A stretch of DNA of 64,000 bases from Salinicola avicenniae (GTDB taxonomy: Bacteria; Pseudomonadota; Gammaproteobacteria; Pseudomonadales; Halomonadaceae), in contig NZ_JAKQZC010000004.1 of the NCBI RefSeq assembly GCF_023736115.1, forward strand, positions 248,001 through 312,000, read 5' to 3'. How positions within the stretch are numbered: the stretch's first letter is position 1; every line of letters starts with the position of its first letter. Below are positions 26,738 through 35,775 of this stretch, piece by piece. The notes beneath the pieces were generated by a model. That model did no database searches, had not been told where the DNA came from, and saw only the letters and a list, made by a program, of their open reading frames with translations. The translations under genes were made by a program, and so were the position numbers.

Positions 26738-27172
26738 ATGCGGCAATGGCTGAGGGGCAGCCTGCTCGTGCTGTGTACGCTCGTCGCCACGGTCGGCCAG
26801 GCCGAAGAGGCCGATTCGGTCGTGCTGATCGCCAATCCATCCGTCCAGCGAACGACGCTATCGCTGGAGATGGTCCGCGCGATCTTCGCCATGCGTCAGC
26901 GCACGTTGCCGAGCGGCCAGGCGATCCATGTCTTCGTGCTGCCGGACGACGCGGCGCTGCATGAAGCCTTTGCCAAGCGCGTGCTCGGCGTCTTCCCCCA
27001 TCAATTGCGACTGGCGTGGGACCGCGCCGTCTTCTCCGGCACCGGTCAGGCACCCAACCAAGTGGCCGATGGCGCCGCGATGCTGCGCGCGGTGGCTTCC
27101 ACGCCGGGCAGCATCGGTTATCTCAACCCGTCCAGCCTGAGCTCTCAGGTACAGGTGCTCGACATTGACTAG
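26738..27172 (+). CDS. Half-size phosphate-binding-like periplasmic protein (cassette 1)
   Basis: A secreted protein of 144 residues resembling one lobe of a PstS-type phosphate receptor (PBP-like superfamily). The signal peptide ends near GQAEE. The conserved pattern is VVLIANPSV, LEMVRAIFAMRQRTLPSGQAI, then FAKRVLGVFPHQLRLAWDRAVFSGTG and TPGSIGYLNPS. At under half the size of PstS it cannot form a normal two-lobed receptor, and no ABC permease is nearby. ATG 26738 begins the signal peptide; an earlier in-frame ATG (26597) is unlikely. It is followed at once by the barrel and GGDEF-EAL genes. Confidence 0.8.
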   Translation: MRQWLRGSLLVLCTLVATVGQAEEADSVVLIANPSVQRTTLSLEMVRAIFAMRQRTLPSGQAIHVFVLPDDAALHEAFAKRVLGVFPHQLRLAWDRAVFSGTGQAPNQVADGAAMLRAVASTPGSIGYLNPSSLSSQVQVLDID

Positions 27173-28361
27173 ATGGATGCCTTTGTCCGTGATCGGCTGT
27201 TGCGCCGGTCTGGCGACGGTCTTTGCGCCGGACGCGCGAGCGGTAGATGCCATGAATACGCTGCAGGTGCACGGCTTCCTGAGCCAAGCGCTGATCGTGA
27301 GCGACCATAATGACTTCTTCGGCCCGAGCAGCGAAGGTGGCGGCAGCTGGGAGTATACCGAGCTGGGCCTCAATGCTTCCTTTCGCCCGTTCGACAATGT
27401 GCTGGTGGCCGGTCAGGTGCTGGCGCGGCAGGCGGGCGACATTCAGCGACTGGACGAGGTGGAACTCGACTACGGCGTTATCGATTACCAGTTCTTCAAC
27501 GATGTCGAGACGACCGCCGGGGTGCAGCTCGGGCGCTTCAAGAATCCGCTAGGGCTATACAACCAGACGCGTGACATTCCGATCACGCGGCCCAGCATTC
27601 TGCTGCCGCAGTCGATCTATTTCGATCGCACGCGCCAGCCCGCACTCGCGGCCGATGGGGCGACGGGGTACGTCGAGCGCCTGCTCGACGATGGTGTCTT
27701 GCGGCTGCAGTTGGGCGCGGGCAAGCCGCGGATGGACGAGCAGTCGGAAATCTCCGCGTTCGGTCGTGACGACCTGGGGCACTACGCGGGCGACTCCTCC
27801 TTCATCGGCCAACTGCGCTACGAGCAGAGCGGTGGTCGCCTGATCTATGCGCTCACTTACGCCGACGTGAATGCCGGGCTGAACGCCAATGCCGACGGCC
27901 CGGGCGACGGCAACTTCTCCTTCCAGCCCTGGATTCTGTCGTTTCAGTACAATCGTGAGGCGTGGTCCTTCACGACGGAGTATGCCATTCGCCGGGTACG
28001 TTCGAGCGGCTTCGATGATCGCTACAACTACGACTTCACCGGAGAGAGCTGGTACGTGCAGCTGACGCGTCGTCTCGACGACGACTGGCAGTGGCTGCTG
28101 CGCTACGACTCGCTGACGACGGATCGCAGCGACCCGAGTGGACACGACTATGCCTCCCGTACCGGCCTGCCTGCCTTCACACGTTATGCCAAGGACTGGA
28201 CCGTCGGCCTGCAGTGGCAGCCGCTCTCCCGTCTGCTCGTGGCCGCCGAACTGCACAACGTCGAGGGGACGGGATGGCTGCCGTACCAGGACAGCTCCGA
28301 GCTGCGTACGCAAGAGAAGTACTGGAACATGCTCCTCTTCCAGCTCTCCTATTCCTTCTGA
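27165..28361 (+). CDS. Outer-membrane beta-barrel (porin-like) protein (cassette 1)
   Basis: A 398-residue secreted protein with alternating hydrophobic strands, many aromatic strand ends and a terminal Phe (LFQLSYSF), typical of outer-membrane insertion. The mature start is LQVHGFLSQALIVSD, and VQLGRFKNPLGLYNQTRDIPITRPSILLP (in part) resembles a porin plug or loop. The start is uncertain: TTG 27165 overlaps the previous stop and gives a positively charged signal peptide; ATG 27177 is the alternative. Its paralogue at 51102 lies in an equivalent cassette, so it is probably a sensor partner and not a general porin. Confidence 0.82.
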   Translation: MTRWMPLSVIGCCAGLATVFAPDARAVDAMNTLQVHGFLSQALIVSDHNDFFGPSSEGGGSWEYTELGLNASFRPFDNVLVAGQVLARQAGDIQRLDEVELDYGVIDYQFFNDVETTAGVQLGRFKNPLGLYNQTRDIPITRPSILLPQSIYFDRTRQPALAADGATGYVERLLDDGVLRLQLGAGKPRMDEQSEISAFGRDDLGHYAGDSSFIGQLRYEQSGGRLIYALTYADVNAGLNANADGPGDGNFSFQPWILSFQYNREAWSFTTEYAIRRVRSSGFDDRYNYDFTGESWYVQLTRRLDDDWQWLLRYDSLTTDRSDPSGHDYASRTGLPAFTRYAKDWTVGLQWQPLSRLLVAAELHNVEGTGWLPYQDSSELRTQEKYWNMLLFQLSYSF

Positions 28362-28392
28362 ACCGGCCTAGCGTGCCTCTGGATGCCTTGAG

Positions 28393-31191
28393 ATGCGAAG
28401 ACGCGATCGGCCGCTTCGGCTGGATCTTAAATGGCGGGCGATGCTGCTCACCAGCCTGCTGCTGCTGGCGCTAACCAGCCTGATCGTCTGGGTCAGCTAT
28501 CACTCTCTGATGGCGCAGTTCGAGCGCTCGCGAGAGACCTTCTACGATCGCCAGCGCGAGGAGGTCACGCTCAATATCCAACGCTCCGCCGATAGCATGC
28601 GCCAGATGAGCAGCCTGGTGGCCTCTGCCGCCAACCTAGGGCGTGCGCTGCTGGCGCGGGATGAAGCGATGGCCGCGCAGTCGCTGAATGCACTCTGGCC
28701 GACCCTGCAGCTGGACGCCGGGGTTGACGAGCTCGTCGTCTACGATCGCGAGCTGTCGCCGCTGGCCACGCAGGGGCGAGCCACACCGCAAGAGCTGCGG
28801 GATCGGCCATGGCTCGAGCGTGTCCTCGCCGACGAGCAACCGGCCGACCGCCTGGTCTGCCGTCGCGACTGCCAGCAGTATGTGGCGGTGCCGGTTCTGG
28901 CCAGCGGCACCGACGCCGGCGTGGTGATGGTTTCGCGCTCGCTGGCCGATGTGACGCGTTACGTCGGAAGCAGCTCCGGTAGTGATGTGGCACTGCTTGT
29001 GGAGGCTGAGGGGGATAACGACCGAGGGCGTTATCTCGACGGGTGGCGGACGTCGCTGGCGGCGTTGACACACGAGTCCGTGCTCTACCCTGTTCTGAGC
29101 TCGCTGTCGAAGGAGATCGGTTTCGACCGCGTTAAGAATCGAATCTTCCGCGATACGGCGGGGGGGCGTCGCTACGAGATTTCCGCATTGCCCATCGCGG
29201 GCAGCCAGGAGGGCGCAGGACATTCGGGCTATTTCCTGCTGGTCTCGGACGTGACCGAGCAGCTTGCCGAGATCGAAGGCACCACGCGGACGATTCTGCT
29301 GATCTCGCTTGGTGGCTGGTTGGGAGCCGAGATCCTGCTCTATCTGATTCTGCGTTACCGCATGGGCCAGTTGAAACAGATCAGCCGTCGACTGCCGTTA
29401 CTGGCGAGCCGCCAATACGATGTCATGCGGCGGGAAGGGCGTAAGCGCCCGGCTTTTTTCGTCGATGAGATCGATACGCTAGAGGCTACCGCCATCGAGT
29501 TGGAAATCCAGCTGGAAGGGTTGGAGAACGAAGTCGGCAAGCGTGGTCTCCAGCTGGAAGCGCGCGTCAAGGAGCTGGCGCGCGAGCGGGACTTTATCCG
29601 CAGCTTGATGAACACGGCACAGGTGCTGATCCTGACGCACCGTCGTGACGGTGGCATCACCCTGACCAATCACCTCTGTCAGTCGATGACTGGATTGAGC
29701 GAGGCCGCGCTCCAGCAGCGAAACTTCCAGCAGGTCTTCTCGACCGATGTCTTCGATGTCGATGAATTCCTGCGCCATGGCGGCCAGCAGGAAAGCAGTT
29801 TTCTCTCGGTCGGCGGCGAACTGCGTACGATCGCCTGGTACCACACGCCACTGCAGCTCGACGACCACAGCCTCGAGCTACTCTCGGTCGGTGTCGATAT
29901 CACCGACCGCAAGCTGGCGGAGAACCGACTGGCTTGGTTGGCCAATCGCGACCCGCTGACCGAGCTCTACAATCGGCGCTTCTTCGAGGAAGCGCTACGG
30001 CGGGCAATGGTGACCGAGGCGTTCGGCGCCGTGCTCTATCTGGATCTTGACCGCTTCAAGGACGTCAACGAGCTGAGCGGGCATCAGTCGGGTGATCGAC
30101 TGCTACGTATGGTGGCGGCAACGCTGACGGAGCTGACCCAGGGCAATATCGTAGCTCGTCTTGGCGGCGACGAGTTCGCGGTCCTGATGGATCACGCCAC
30201 GACCGCCGAGGCTGTCGAGTTGGCCGCCAGCATCGCGGCGCATCTCGATCAGCAGAGCCTGCATATCCACGGGCGTACCCATCGCGCCAGTGCCAGCATC
30301 GGCATCGCCGCGTATCCCGATCACGGTGCGCGGCCGGATGAACTGATGGCCAACGCCGACTATGCCATGTACCGGGCCAAGGAAGATGCCGCCAAGCGCT
30401 GGCATCTGCTGCTGCCCGATCAGCAGGGCCGCGAAGAGCTCAAGCAGCGGGTGTACTGGGCCGAGCGTATCCGTAGCGCGCTGCTGGGCGACGAGTTCGA
30501 GTTGATGGTGCAGCCGATTTTCCAGTTGAGCGATCTCGAGGTGAAGCACTACGAGGCGCTGCTGCGGCTGCGCGAGCCGGACGGCAGCTATCTTTCCCCG
30601 GGGGCCTTCATTCCGGTCGCGGAGCGGAATGGCCAGATTGCCGCCATCGATCGCTGGGTGATCGCCAAGGGTATCGAGCTGATCGCCGCTTATGTCGATA
30701 CCGCGGCCAGCCTGGCGATCAATCTCTCCGGTCAGTCGCTACACGATCGTGAGCTCACCGATTTCATGGCGAACGAGTTCCACCGCCATGGCGTGGCGCC
30801 GCGGCGATTGATCGTGGAGGTGACGGAAACCGCCGCTGTCACCGACTTTACATCGGCCCGCGGGATACTCGAGGAGATCCGGCATCTGGGTTGTCAGGTG
30901 GCGCTTGATGACTTCGGCGTCGGTTTCAGTAGTTTTTATTACCTGGGTCAGCTGCCGTCGGACTACATCAAGATCGACGGTTCCTTCATCATGACGTTAC
31001 CGGAGAGCGAGGAGAATCAGCTCATCGTCAAGGCTATCGCGGACATCGCCCGGGGTATGGGCAAGAAAACCGTCGCGGAGTTCGTCGACAAGCCATCCAT
31101 TCTGCCCTATCTCAAAAGCTACAATATCGACTATGTCCAGGGATTCTATTTGGGAAGACCCGTCCGCGCTTCCGCGGCGGTGGTCAGATGA
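28393..31191 (+). CDS. Membrane-bound PAS-GGDEF-EAL cyclic-di-GMP enzyme
   Basis: A 932-residue signalling protein. Order: helix 1 (about 18-40), a periplasmic sensor region (40-300), helix 2 (about 304-322), a coiled-coil linker (360-400), a PAS domain (about 400-515), GGDEF (diguanylate cyclase) and EAL (phosphodiesterase). The GGDEF site is intact at 591-595, but the RxxD inhibitory site is absent. The EAL domain has EALLR (721-), INLSG, EVTE, DDFG (839-842), IKIDG and QGFYLGRP, so both activities could be catalytic. It is the third gene of the cassette with the half-size binding protein and barrel. Confidence 0.93.
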   Translation: MRRRDRPLRLDLKWRAMLLTSLLLLALTSLIVWVSYHSLMAQFERSRETFYDRQREEVTLNIQRSADSMRQMSSLVASAANLGRALLARDEAMAAQSLNALWPTLQLDAGVDELVVYDRELSPLATQGRATPQELRDRPWLERVLADEQPADRLVCRRDCQQYVAVPVLASGTDAGVVMVSRSLADVTRYVGSSSGSDVALLVEAEGDNDRGRYLDGWRTSLAALTHESVLYPVLSSLSKEIGFDRVKNRIFRDTAGGRRYEISALPIAGSQEGAGHSGYFLLVSDVTEQLAEIEGTTRTILLISLGGWLGAEILLYLILRYRMGQLKQISRRLPLLASRQYDVMRREGRKRPAFFVDEIDTLEATAIELEIQLEGLENEVGKRGLQLEARVKELARERDFIRSLMNTAQVLILTHRRDGGITLTNHLCQSMTGLSEAALQQRNFQQVFSTDVFDVDEFLRHGGQQESSFLSVGGELRTIAWYHTPLQLDDHSLELLSVGVDITDRKLAENRLAWLANRDPLTELYNRRFFEEALRRAMVTEAFGAVLYLDLDRFKDVNELSGHQSGDRLLRMVAATLTELTQGNIVARLGGDEFAVLMDHATTAEAVELAASIAAHLDQQSLHIHGRTHRASASIGIAAYPDHGARPDELMANADYAMYRAKEDAAKRWHLLLPDQQGREELKQRVYWAERIRSALLGDEFELMVQPIFQLSDLEVKHYEALLRLREPDGSYLSPGAFIPVAERNGQIAAIDRWVIAKGIELIAAYVDTAASLAINLSGQSLHDRELTDFMANEFHRHGVAPRRLIVEVTETAAVTDFTSARGILEEIRHLGCQVALDDFGVGFSSFYYLGQLPSDYIKIDGSFIMTLPESEENQLIVKAIADIARGMGKKTVAEFVDKPSILPYLKSYNIDYVQGFYLGRPVRASAAVVR

Positions 31192-31201
31192 GGGCCGGGA
31201 G

Positions 31202-31975
31202 GTGGGGGCCGTAGCGGCTCCCGGTCATGACTTTCTCGAGGCGTTTCGCCTCGTACTCGCGACCCGCGAGGAAGACAAACGACGGGTCTTTGCGCTGCGG
31301 CATCGGGTCTTCTGCGAGGAGCTCGACTTCTTCGCTAACGACGATGCCGAGCGCCTGGAGCGCGATGCCTTTGACGCCAACGCCCTCCACTGCCTGATCG
31401 AACACCGGGAGAGCGGCCTGCCCATCGGCTGCCTGCGGGTGGTGATCGCGGCAGGCCTCGACGGCAATGCGCTGACGCTGCCGGTGGAGAAATACTGTCG
31501 CGAGTTGCAGCTGCCGCTCGATCCGGGCCTGTCCCAGTTGCGTCGCGAGACACTTTGCGAGATCTCGCGCGTCGCCATCCCGCGATTCTTTCGCACCGGC
31601 GGGCGAGAGACCGAGGGCGCGACAGCACTGGAGCGGCAGATCTTCAGCCAGCATGAGCGTCGGCTGTTCGGCCTCACGGGTGTTGCGCTCAACCTTTGCG
31701 CGACGGCGCTCAGCGGCCTGACCGAACGGCACCACGTCCTTGCCATGATCGAGCCGCGCTTCCAGCGCCTGTTGGCGCGCGTCGGCCTCTGCTTTACTCA
31801 GGTCAGCCCCAGCGTGGAGCTGCTTGGCACTCGGGCAGCCTACTATATCGATCAGCGACGCGCTGAGGTTGAACTCAGCGCGTCGGTGAGGCCGCTCTAC
31901 GAACATCTGCGGCAGGCGCTGGGAGCCCAGTATCGTCGCGAGGCACTGACGGGGGCGGTGTCGGACGACGACTGA
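31202..31975 (+). CDS. PEP-CTERM/exosortase-associated (FeeM-like) acyltransferase
   Basis: A 257-residue GNAT-fold acyltransferase of the family named exosortase-system-associated, related to N-acyl amino acid synthases and autoinducer synthases. Typical parts are REEDKRRVFALRHRVFCEELDFF near the start, GCLRVVIA, ETLCEISRVAIPRFFR, and the MIEPRFQRLLARVGLCFTQVSP segment (in pieces). I place the start at GTG 31202 because GAGGG is 7 nt upstream; ATG 31133 would overlap the previous gene by 59 nt. It is the last gene of the c-di-GMP cassette. No exosortase or PEP-CTERM protein is seen here. Confidence 0.82.
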   Translation: MGAVAAPGHDFLEAFRLVLATREEDKRRVFALRHRVFCEELDFFANDDAERLERDAFDANALHCLIEHRESGLPIGCLRVVIAAGLDGNALTLPVEKYCRELQLPLDPGLSQLRRETLCEISRVAIPRFFRTGGRETEGATALERQIFSQHERRLFGLTGVALNLCATALSGLTERHHVLAMIEPRFQRLLARVGLCFTQVSPSVELLGTRAAYYIDQRRAEVELSASVRPLYEHLRQALGAQYRREALTGAVSDDD

Positions 31976-31985
31976 CGCCCGTCCG

Positions 31986-33068
31986 TCAGCCCAGCGCCGC
32001 GACGATCGCTTGGCCCAGGTCGGCGGTCTTGCCCTGCCCCTTGAGATCCGGTGTCAGCGGTGCCCGGTCATCGCTGCCGAGCACCTGCTCGATGGCCGCG
32101 ACGATAGCAGCGCCGGCGTCGGTGTAGCCGAGATGCTCGAGCATCATCGCGCCACTCCAGATCTGGCCGATCGGGTTGGCAATGCCCTGGCCGGCGATAT
32201 CCGGTGCGCTGCCGTGGACCGGCTCGAACAGGCTGGGGAAGTCACCTTCCGGATTGATGTTGGCCGAGGGCGCGATGCCGATCGTACCGGTACACGCCGG
32301 GCCGAGATCCGAGAGGATGTCGCCGAAGAGGTTGCTGGCGACCACCACATCGAACCAGTCGGGGTGCAGTACGAAGTTGGCCGTCAGGATATCGATGTGG
32401 AACTGGTCGACGCTGACCTCCGGGTAACCCTTCGCCATGGCTTTCACCCGTTCGTCCCAGTAGGGCATGGTGATCGAGATGCCGTTGGACTTGGTCGCCG
32501 AGGTGAGCTTTCTGCGCGGCCGGCTCTGCGCCAGGTCAAAGGCGTATCTCAGCACCCGGTCGACCCCGGTGCGGGTCATGACCGTTTCCTGCATTACCGT
32601 TTCGCGCGGGGTGCCCTCGAAGATCTTGCCACCGATGCTTGAGTACTCGCCCTCGGTGTTTTCGCGCACGACATAAAAATCGATATCGCCGGGCTGTCGG
32701 TCCGCCAGCGGGCTCTTGATGCCGGGCATCAAACGACAAGGACGCAAATTGATGTACTGGTCGAAGTGGCGACGGAACTGCAGCAGCGATCCCCACAGCG
32801 AAATATGGTCGGGTACCTTCTCGGGCCAGCCGACCGCGCCGTAGAAGATCGCGTCGAAACGGGAGAGTGTCTCGAACCAGTCATCCGGCAGCATCTGGCC
32901 GTATTCGAGATAGTAGTCGCAGCTGCCGAAGGCGAAGGTCTCGAACTCGAGCGCGATATCGAAGCGCTTCGCCGCGGCCTCGAGCACTCTGAGTCCTTCC
33001 GGCATCACCTCGGTGCCGATGCCGTCGCCGGGGATTACCGCGATTCGGTGTGTCTGTTGCGGGGCCAT
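31986..33068 (-). CDS. Tartrate/D-malate dehydrogenase (isopropylmalate dehydrogenase family)
   Basis: An NAD-dependent oxidative decarboxylase of 360 residues. Motifs include IPGDGIGTEVMPEG, LQFRRHFDQYINLRP (substrate Arg), FYVVRENTEGEYSSIGG, TKSNGISITMPYWD and DILSDLGPACTGTIGIAPSANINPEG in pieces, all as in tartrate dehydrogenase (TtuC) and DmlA. Substrates may be tartrate, D-malate or isopropylmalate-like acids. The gene starts 7 nt after the dehalogenase stop, and its GAGGT ribosome site overlaps that stop, so the two are coupled. A DmlR-like LysR gene lies 4 kb away. Confidence 0.93.
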   Translation of the reverse strand: MAPQQTHRIAVIPGDGIGTEVMPEGLRVLEAAAKRFDIALEFETFAFGSCDYYLEYGQMLPDDWFETLSRFDAIFYGAVGWPEKVPDHISLWGSLLQFRRHFDQYINLRPCRLMPGIKSPLADRQPGDIDFYVVRENTEGEYSSIGGKIFEGTPRETVMQETVMTRTGVDRVLRYAFDLAQSRPRRKLTSATKSNGISITMPYWDERVKAMAKGYPEVSVDQFHIDILTANFVLHPDWFDVVVASNLFGDILSDLGPACTGTIGIAPSANINPEGDFPSLFEPVHGSAPDIAGQGIANPIGQIWSGAMMLEHLGYTDAGAAIVAAIEQVLGSDDRAPLTPDLKGQGKTADLGQAIVAALG

Positions 33069-33075
33069 GGTTGGT

Positions 33076-33957
33076 TTACCTCATGAAGTCGATGAGCTGC
33101 TGGAAGACCGCATCGGGGGCTTCCTCGGGAAGATAGTGGCCGCAGGGAAGGGGGCCGCCGTCGACGGGCGACACGGCGATCTCGCGCCACTCGGCGAGTG
33201 CATCGAAGCAGCGCTCGATCACGCCGAGTTTTCCCCAGAGCACACGCGTGGGTATGCGCAGGTGGCGGCCGGCTGCGCGGTCGGCGCGATCATGCTCGAG
33301 ATCGATGGTGCGCGAGGCGCGATAGTCTTCGCATAGACCGTGAGCGGCACCCGGCAAGGCCAGACAACGCTGGTATTCGGCGATCGCCGCGGGGTCGAAG
33401 GGCGCGAGCCCGGCCGGGCGACTGCCCAGGATCCGGGTGACGTAGTCGCCGGGGGCGGCCTCGATCCAGGATTCCGGCAGCGGCGCCGGCTGGATCAGGA
33501 AGAACCAGTGCCAGTAGGCGGTCGCGAAGGCGAGATCGGTCTTTTCGTACATCGCCAGCGTCGGGGCGATATCCAGCAGCATCAGCTTCTCGACCCGCTC
33601 GGCGTGATCCAGCGCGAGACGGTGCGCGACGCGCCCGCCGCGATCGTGGCCGCAGAGCCGGAAACGGTCGAAGCCAAGTTGGCGCATCACTGCGACCTGG
33701 TCGGCGGCCATGCGTCGCTTGCTATAGGCAGCGTGGGTGTCGTCACCGGGTGGCTTGGAGGCGTCGCCATAGCCGCGCAAGTCGGTCGCGATCACGGTGA
33801 AGTGCTCGGCCAGACGTGGTGCCAACCGGTGCCAGATGACATGGGTCTGGGGATGACCGTGCAGCAGCAGCAAGGGCGGCCCGCTACCGCCGATGACGCC
33901 ATGGATGATCACGTCGTCGTCGACCGGTGTGTTGAACGATCGAAACCCCTCGAACAT
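33076..33957 (-). CDS. Haloacetate (fluoroacetate-type) dehalogenase
   Basis: An alpha/beta hydrolase of 293 residues. The pattern is that of fluoroacetate dehalogenase: nucleophile Asp105 in CGHDRGGRV, Arg106 and Arg109 for the carboxylate, Asp129 (LDIAPT) and His274 (CGHYLPEE) completing the triad, and His150-Trp151 (YWHWFF) with Tyr212 (CEDYRA) for the halide pocket. The 24-residue spacing between the two Asp equals that of the characterised enzyme as I remember it. The product from haloacetate is glycolate. It is co-transcribed with the tartrate/malate-type dehydrogenase. ATG 33957 has GGGAG upstream. Confidence 0.88.
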   Translation of the reverse strand: MFEGFRSFNTPVDDDVIIHGVIGGSGPPLLLLHGHPQTHVIWHRLAPRLAEHFTVIATDLRGYGDASKPPGDDTHAAYSKRRMAADQVAVMRQLGFDRFRLCGHDRGGRVAHRLALDHAERVEKLMLLDIAPTLAMYEKTDLAFATAYWHWFFLIQPAPLPESWIEAAPGDYVTRILGSRPAGLAPFDPAAIAEYQRCLALPGAAHGLCEDYRASRTIDLEHDRADRAAGRHLRIPTRVLWGKLGVIERCFDALAEWREIAVSPVDGGPLPCGHYLPEEAPDAVFQQLIDFMR

Positions 33958-34101
33958 GGCGCGCGCTCCCGGTGGTCCGCCTGCGTTATCTCTCCACCAG
34001 TGTAGTGCTATCGCGTCGTCCGATAATGGGCCTGATATCGAAACTATTGTTGCGCGTGAATTGATAATAAACTGCTGCGCGATTTCATCAGGAACCCCAA
34101 G

Positions 34102-34851
34102 ATGTCCGTAAAAGGTCCGATTCGCTCTCGTGCCAAGGAACCGGCACTCGACAGGTCGCGTCGCAGCAAACGTGTCTCCCGGCTGGCACTGACGCTGATC
34201 AGCAGCGTGCCGGTGGTCATCTACGCCTGGCAACCGATGACCCAGCACATGCGCTTTCTGCGCCTGCAGCCGGACTGTGCCGGCGATTATTCGCTTTCCG
34301 GCGCCACCTGCGAGGGGCTGATCCAGGAAGCTCGCCAGCGCAACGCTCGCGTGGCCCCGAACTATGCGAGCCTCGAGGACTGTCAGCTGGATTTCCCGTC
34401 GGTGACCTGGCGCCAGTCCGATTATTCGAACCGCTGGGCGACGCGCTTCTCGCACTGCGAGGCCGATGACGATGATCGCTATCGCCCGACGCCGAGCGGG
34501 CTCATGGTCTCGCGATCGGCGCTATCGAAGGTCGTCGCGGGCGAGATCGCTCCCGAGGCACTCGCCATCGACGAGTTGCAGCCGATCTACGCCGTCGACC
34601 ACAACACGCTCCAGGGCGAACAGCAGCATGCGTACTACAGCAGCCCCACGCCCTATTTCTTCAGCGCCAACGGTTCCTATCTCGGGCGCCGGCAGCCTCA
34701 CGATCAGGCGATGAACCGCCAGCATCTGGCGGAGACCGGCCGCCACTATGCCAAACGGTCCGGCGGACTGCCGAGTCGCTTCTCGTCGCACGTGACGCGC
34801 GGCGGCTTCGGCAAGACCGCGCATGCCAGCCTGGCGCGCGCGGTCGGCTGA
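34102..34851 (+). CDS. DUF1190 (YgiB-like) protein
   Basis: A 249-residue protein with one N-terminal hydrophobic segment (about 28-45) and a Cys-bearing exported region (CAGDYSLSGATCEG, YASLEDCQLDF). The C-terminal VTRGGFGKTA block matches the TVTRGGFG end of YgiB/YjfM proteins. Unlike YgiB there is no clear lipobox. The function is unknown. In E. coli ygiB is next to ygiC; here the YgiC-type gene is two genes away in convergent orientation. AGGAA precedes ATG 34102. Confidence 0.8.
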   Translation: MSVKGPIRSRAKEPALDRSRRSKRVSRLALTLISSVPVVIYAWQPMTQHMRFLRLQPDCAGDYSLSGATCEGLIQEARQRNARVAPNYASLEDCQLDFPSVTWRQSDYSNRWATRFSHCEADDDDRYRPTPSGLMVSRSALSKVVAGEIAPEALAIDELQPIYAVDHNTLQGEQQHAYYSSPTPYFFSANGSYLGRRQPHDQAMNRQHLAETGRHYAKRSGGLPSRFSSHVTRGGFGKTAHASLARAVG

Positions 34852-34922
34852 AGAGGTGGGCGCCGCGCTCCGGGTGCGGTGTTTGATGATCTTTTTTGAC
34901 AACCGGTTTCGACGACCACGCC

Positions 34923-35699
34923 ATGTATCGATATCTCGACAATCACCGAGCCCGCGAAGCGGTGATGATCGGCCAGGACTGTCTGGGCCAGAAACTCGCT
35001 ATCAACTATTTGCCTTACCTGGCGGCCGGGCTCTTCTCGCTGCAGCTGTTCTATGACAACGAGGGGGTGGGTCAGCTGACCAATACCAACCTGATCGTGC
35101 TGATCTGGGCCGCGATGGGGGCGCTTTATCTGTTCTGGAGTGGCCGTTTCGGGTTGCCCGTGCACCTTTACTACTTCAAGTCGAAAAGCAGCGAGCTGTT
35201 CCATATCAACTCGGGCCACGCGATCGAACTGGGGCCGGTGCGCAGCGCGTATCAGCAGCCCCTGGCCGAGGGCGAGACGCGCCCGAACGTCGAGAAATTG
35301 CATGTCGACGATCGCGCGAGTTTCCTGCAGAAGCTGAACTGGAACGGCATGCACTCTCTACCACCGCTGCCGTCGCGTTCGTTCAGGACGCTGCTGCGGG
35401 AGAAAGGGTTCGTGTTCATCGGGCTGATGCTCTTTCTCGAGATCTTTATCGCGGTTTTCTGTTTTGCCATCCTGGGCATCATCGCATTCCTGCAGATCAA
35501 CCTGGCCTTCGCGCTCGCCTGGGTGGCGTCGAGCCTTGGCGCCTGGTGGCTCGAACGCCGGCGAGCGCCGCAGGTGGCGGCGGCGGTCAGCGATTGGGAA
35601 GCGCGCACCGGCTACACGCTGCCGCGTGAGGAGCCCCGCTATCGGCGTCGCTGGAGCAACCAGCCCAAGAAGCGCCGGCGCGGCAAGCGACGTCGCTAG
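34923..35699 (+). CDS. Four-helix membrane protein of unknown function
   Basis: Not recognised. The 258 residues have two helices near the N terminus (about 30-50 and 57-75), a soluble middle (80-160), two helices (about 162-185 and 190-210) and a strongly basic C-terminal tail (RRRWSNQPKKRRRGKRRR in part). The start is at ATG 34923; a TTG at 34896 is also in frame. It sits between DUF1190 and YgiC-type genes, families that in other genomes cluster with small membrane or channel proteins, so membership of that cluster is inferred. Confidence 0.72.
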   Translation: MYRYLDNHRAREAVMIGQDCLGQKLAINYLPYLAAGLFSLQLFYDNEGVGQLTNTNLIVLIWAAMGALYLFWSGRFGLPVHLYYFKSKSSELFHINSGHAIELGPVRSAYQQPLAEGETRPNVEKLHVDDRASFLQKLNWNGMHSLPPLPSRSFRTLLREKGFVFIGLMLFLEIFIAVFCFAILGIIAFLQINLAFALAWVASSLGAWWLERRRAPQVAAAVSDWEARTGYTLPREEPRYRRRWSNQPKKRRRGKRRR

Positions 35700-35775
35700 C
35701 GCTTCATGACAACATGATGGCCCACGCCAGAATAACGGTGCCTTCCCGTATCCAGGCACACGCCAGGACAAAGGC

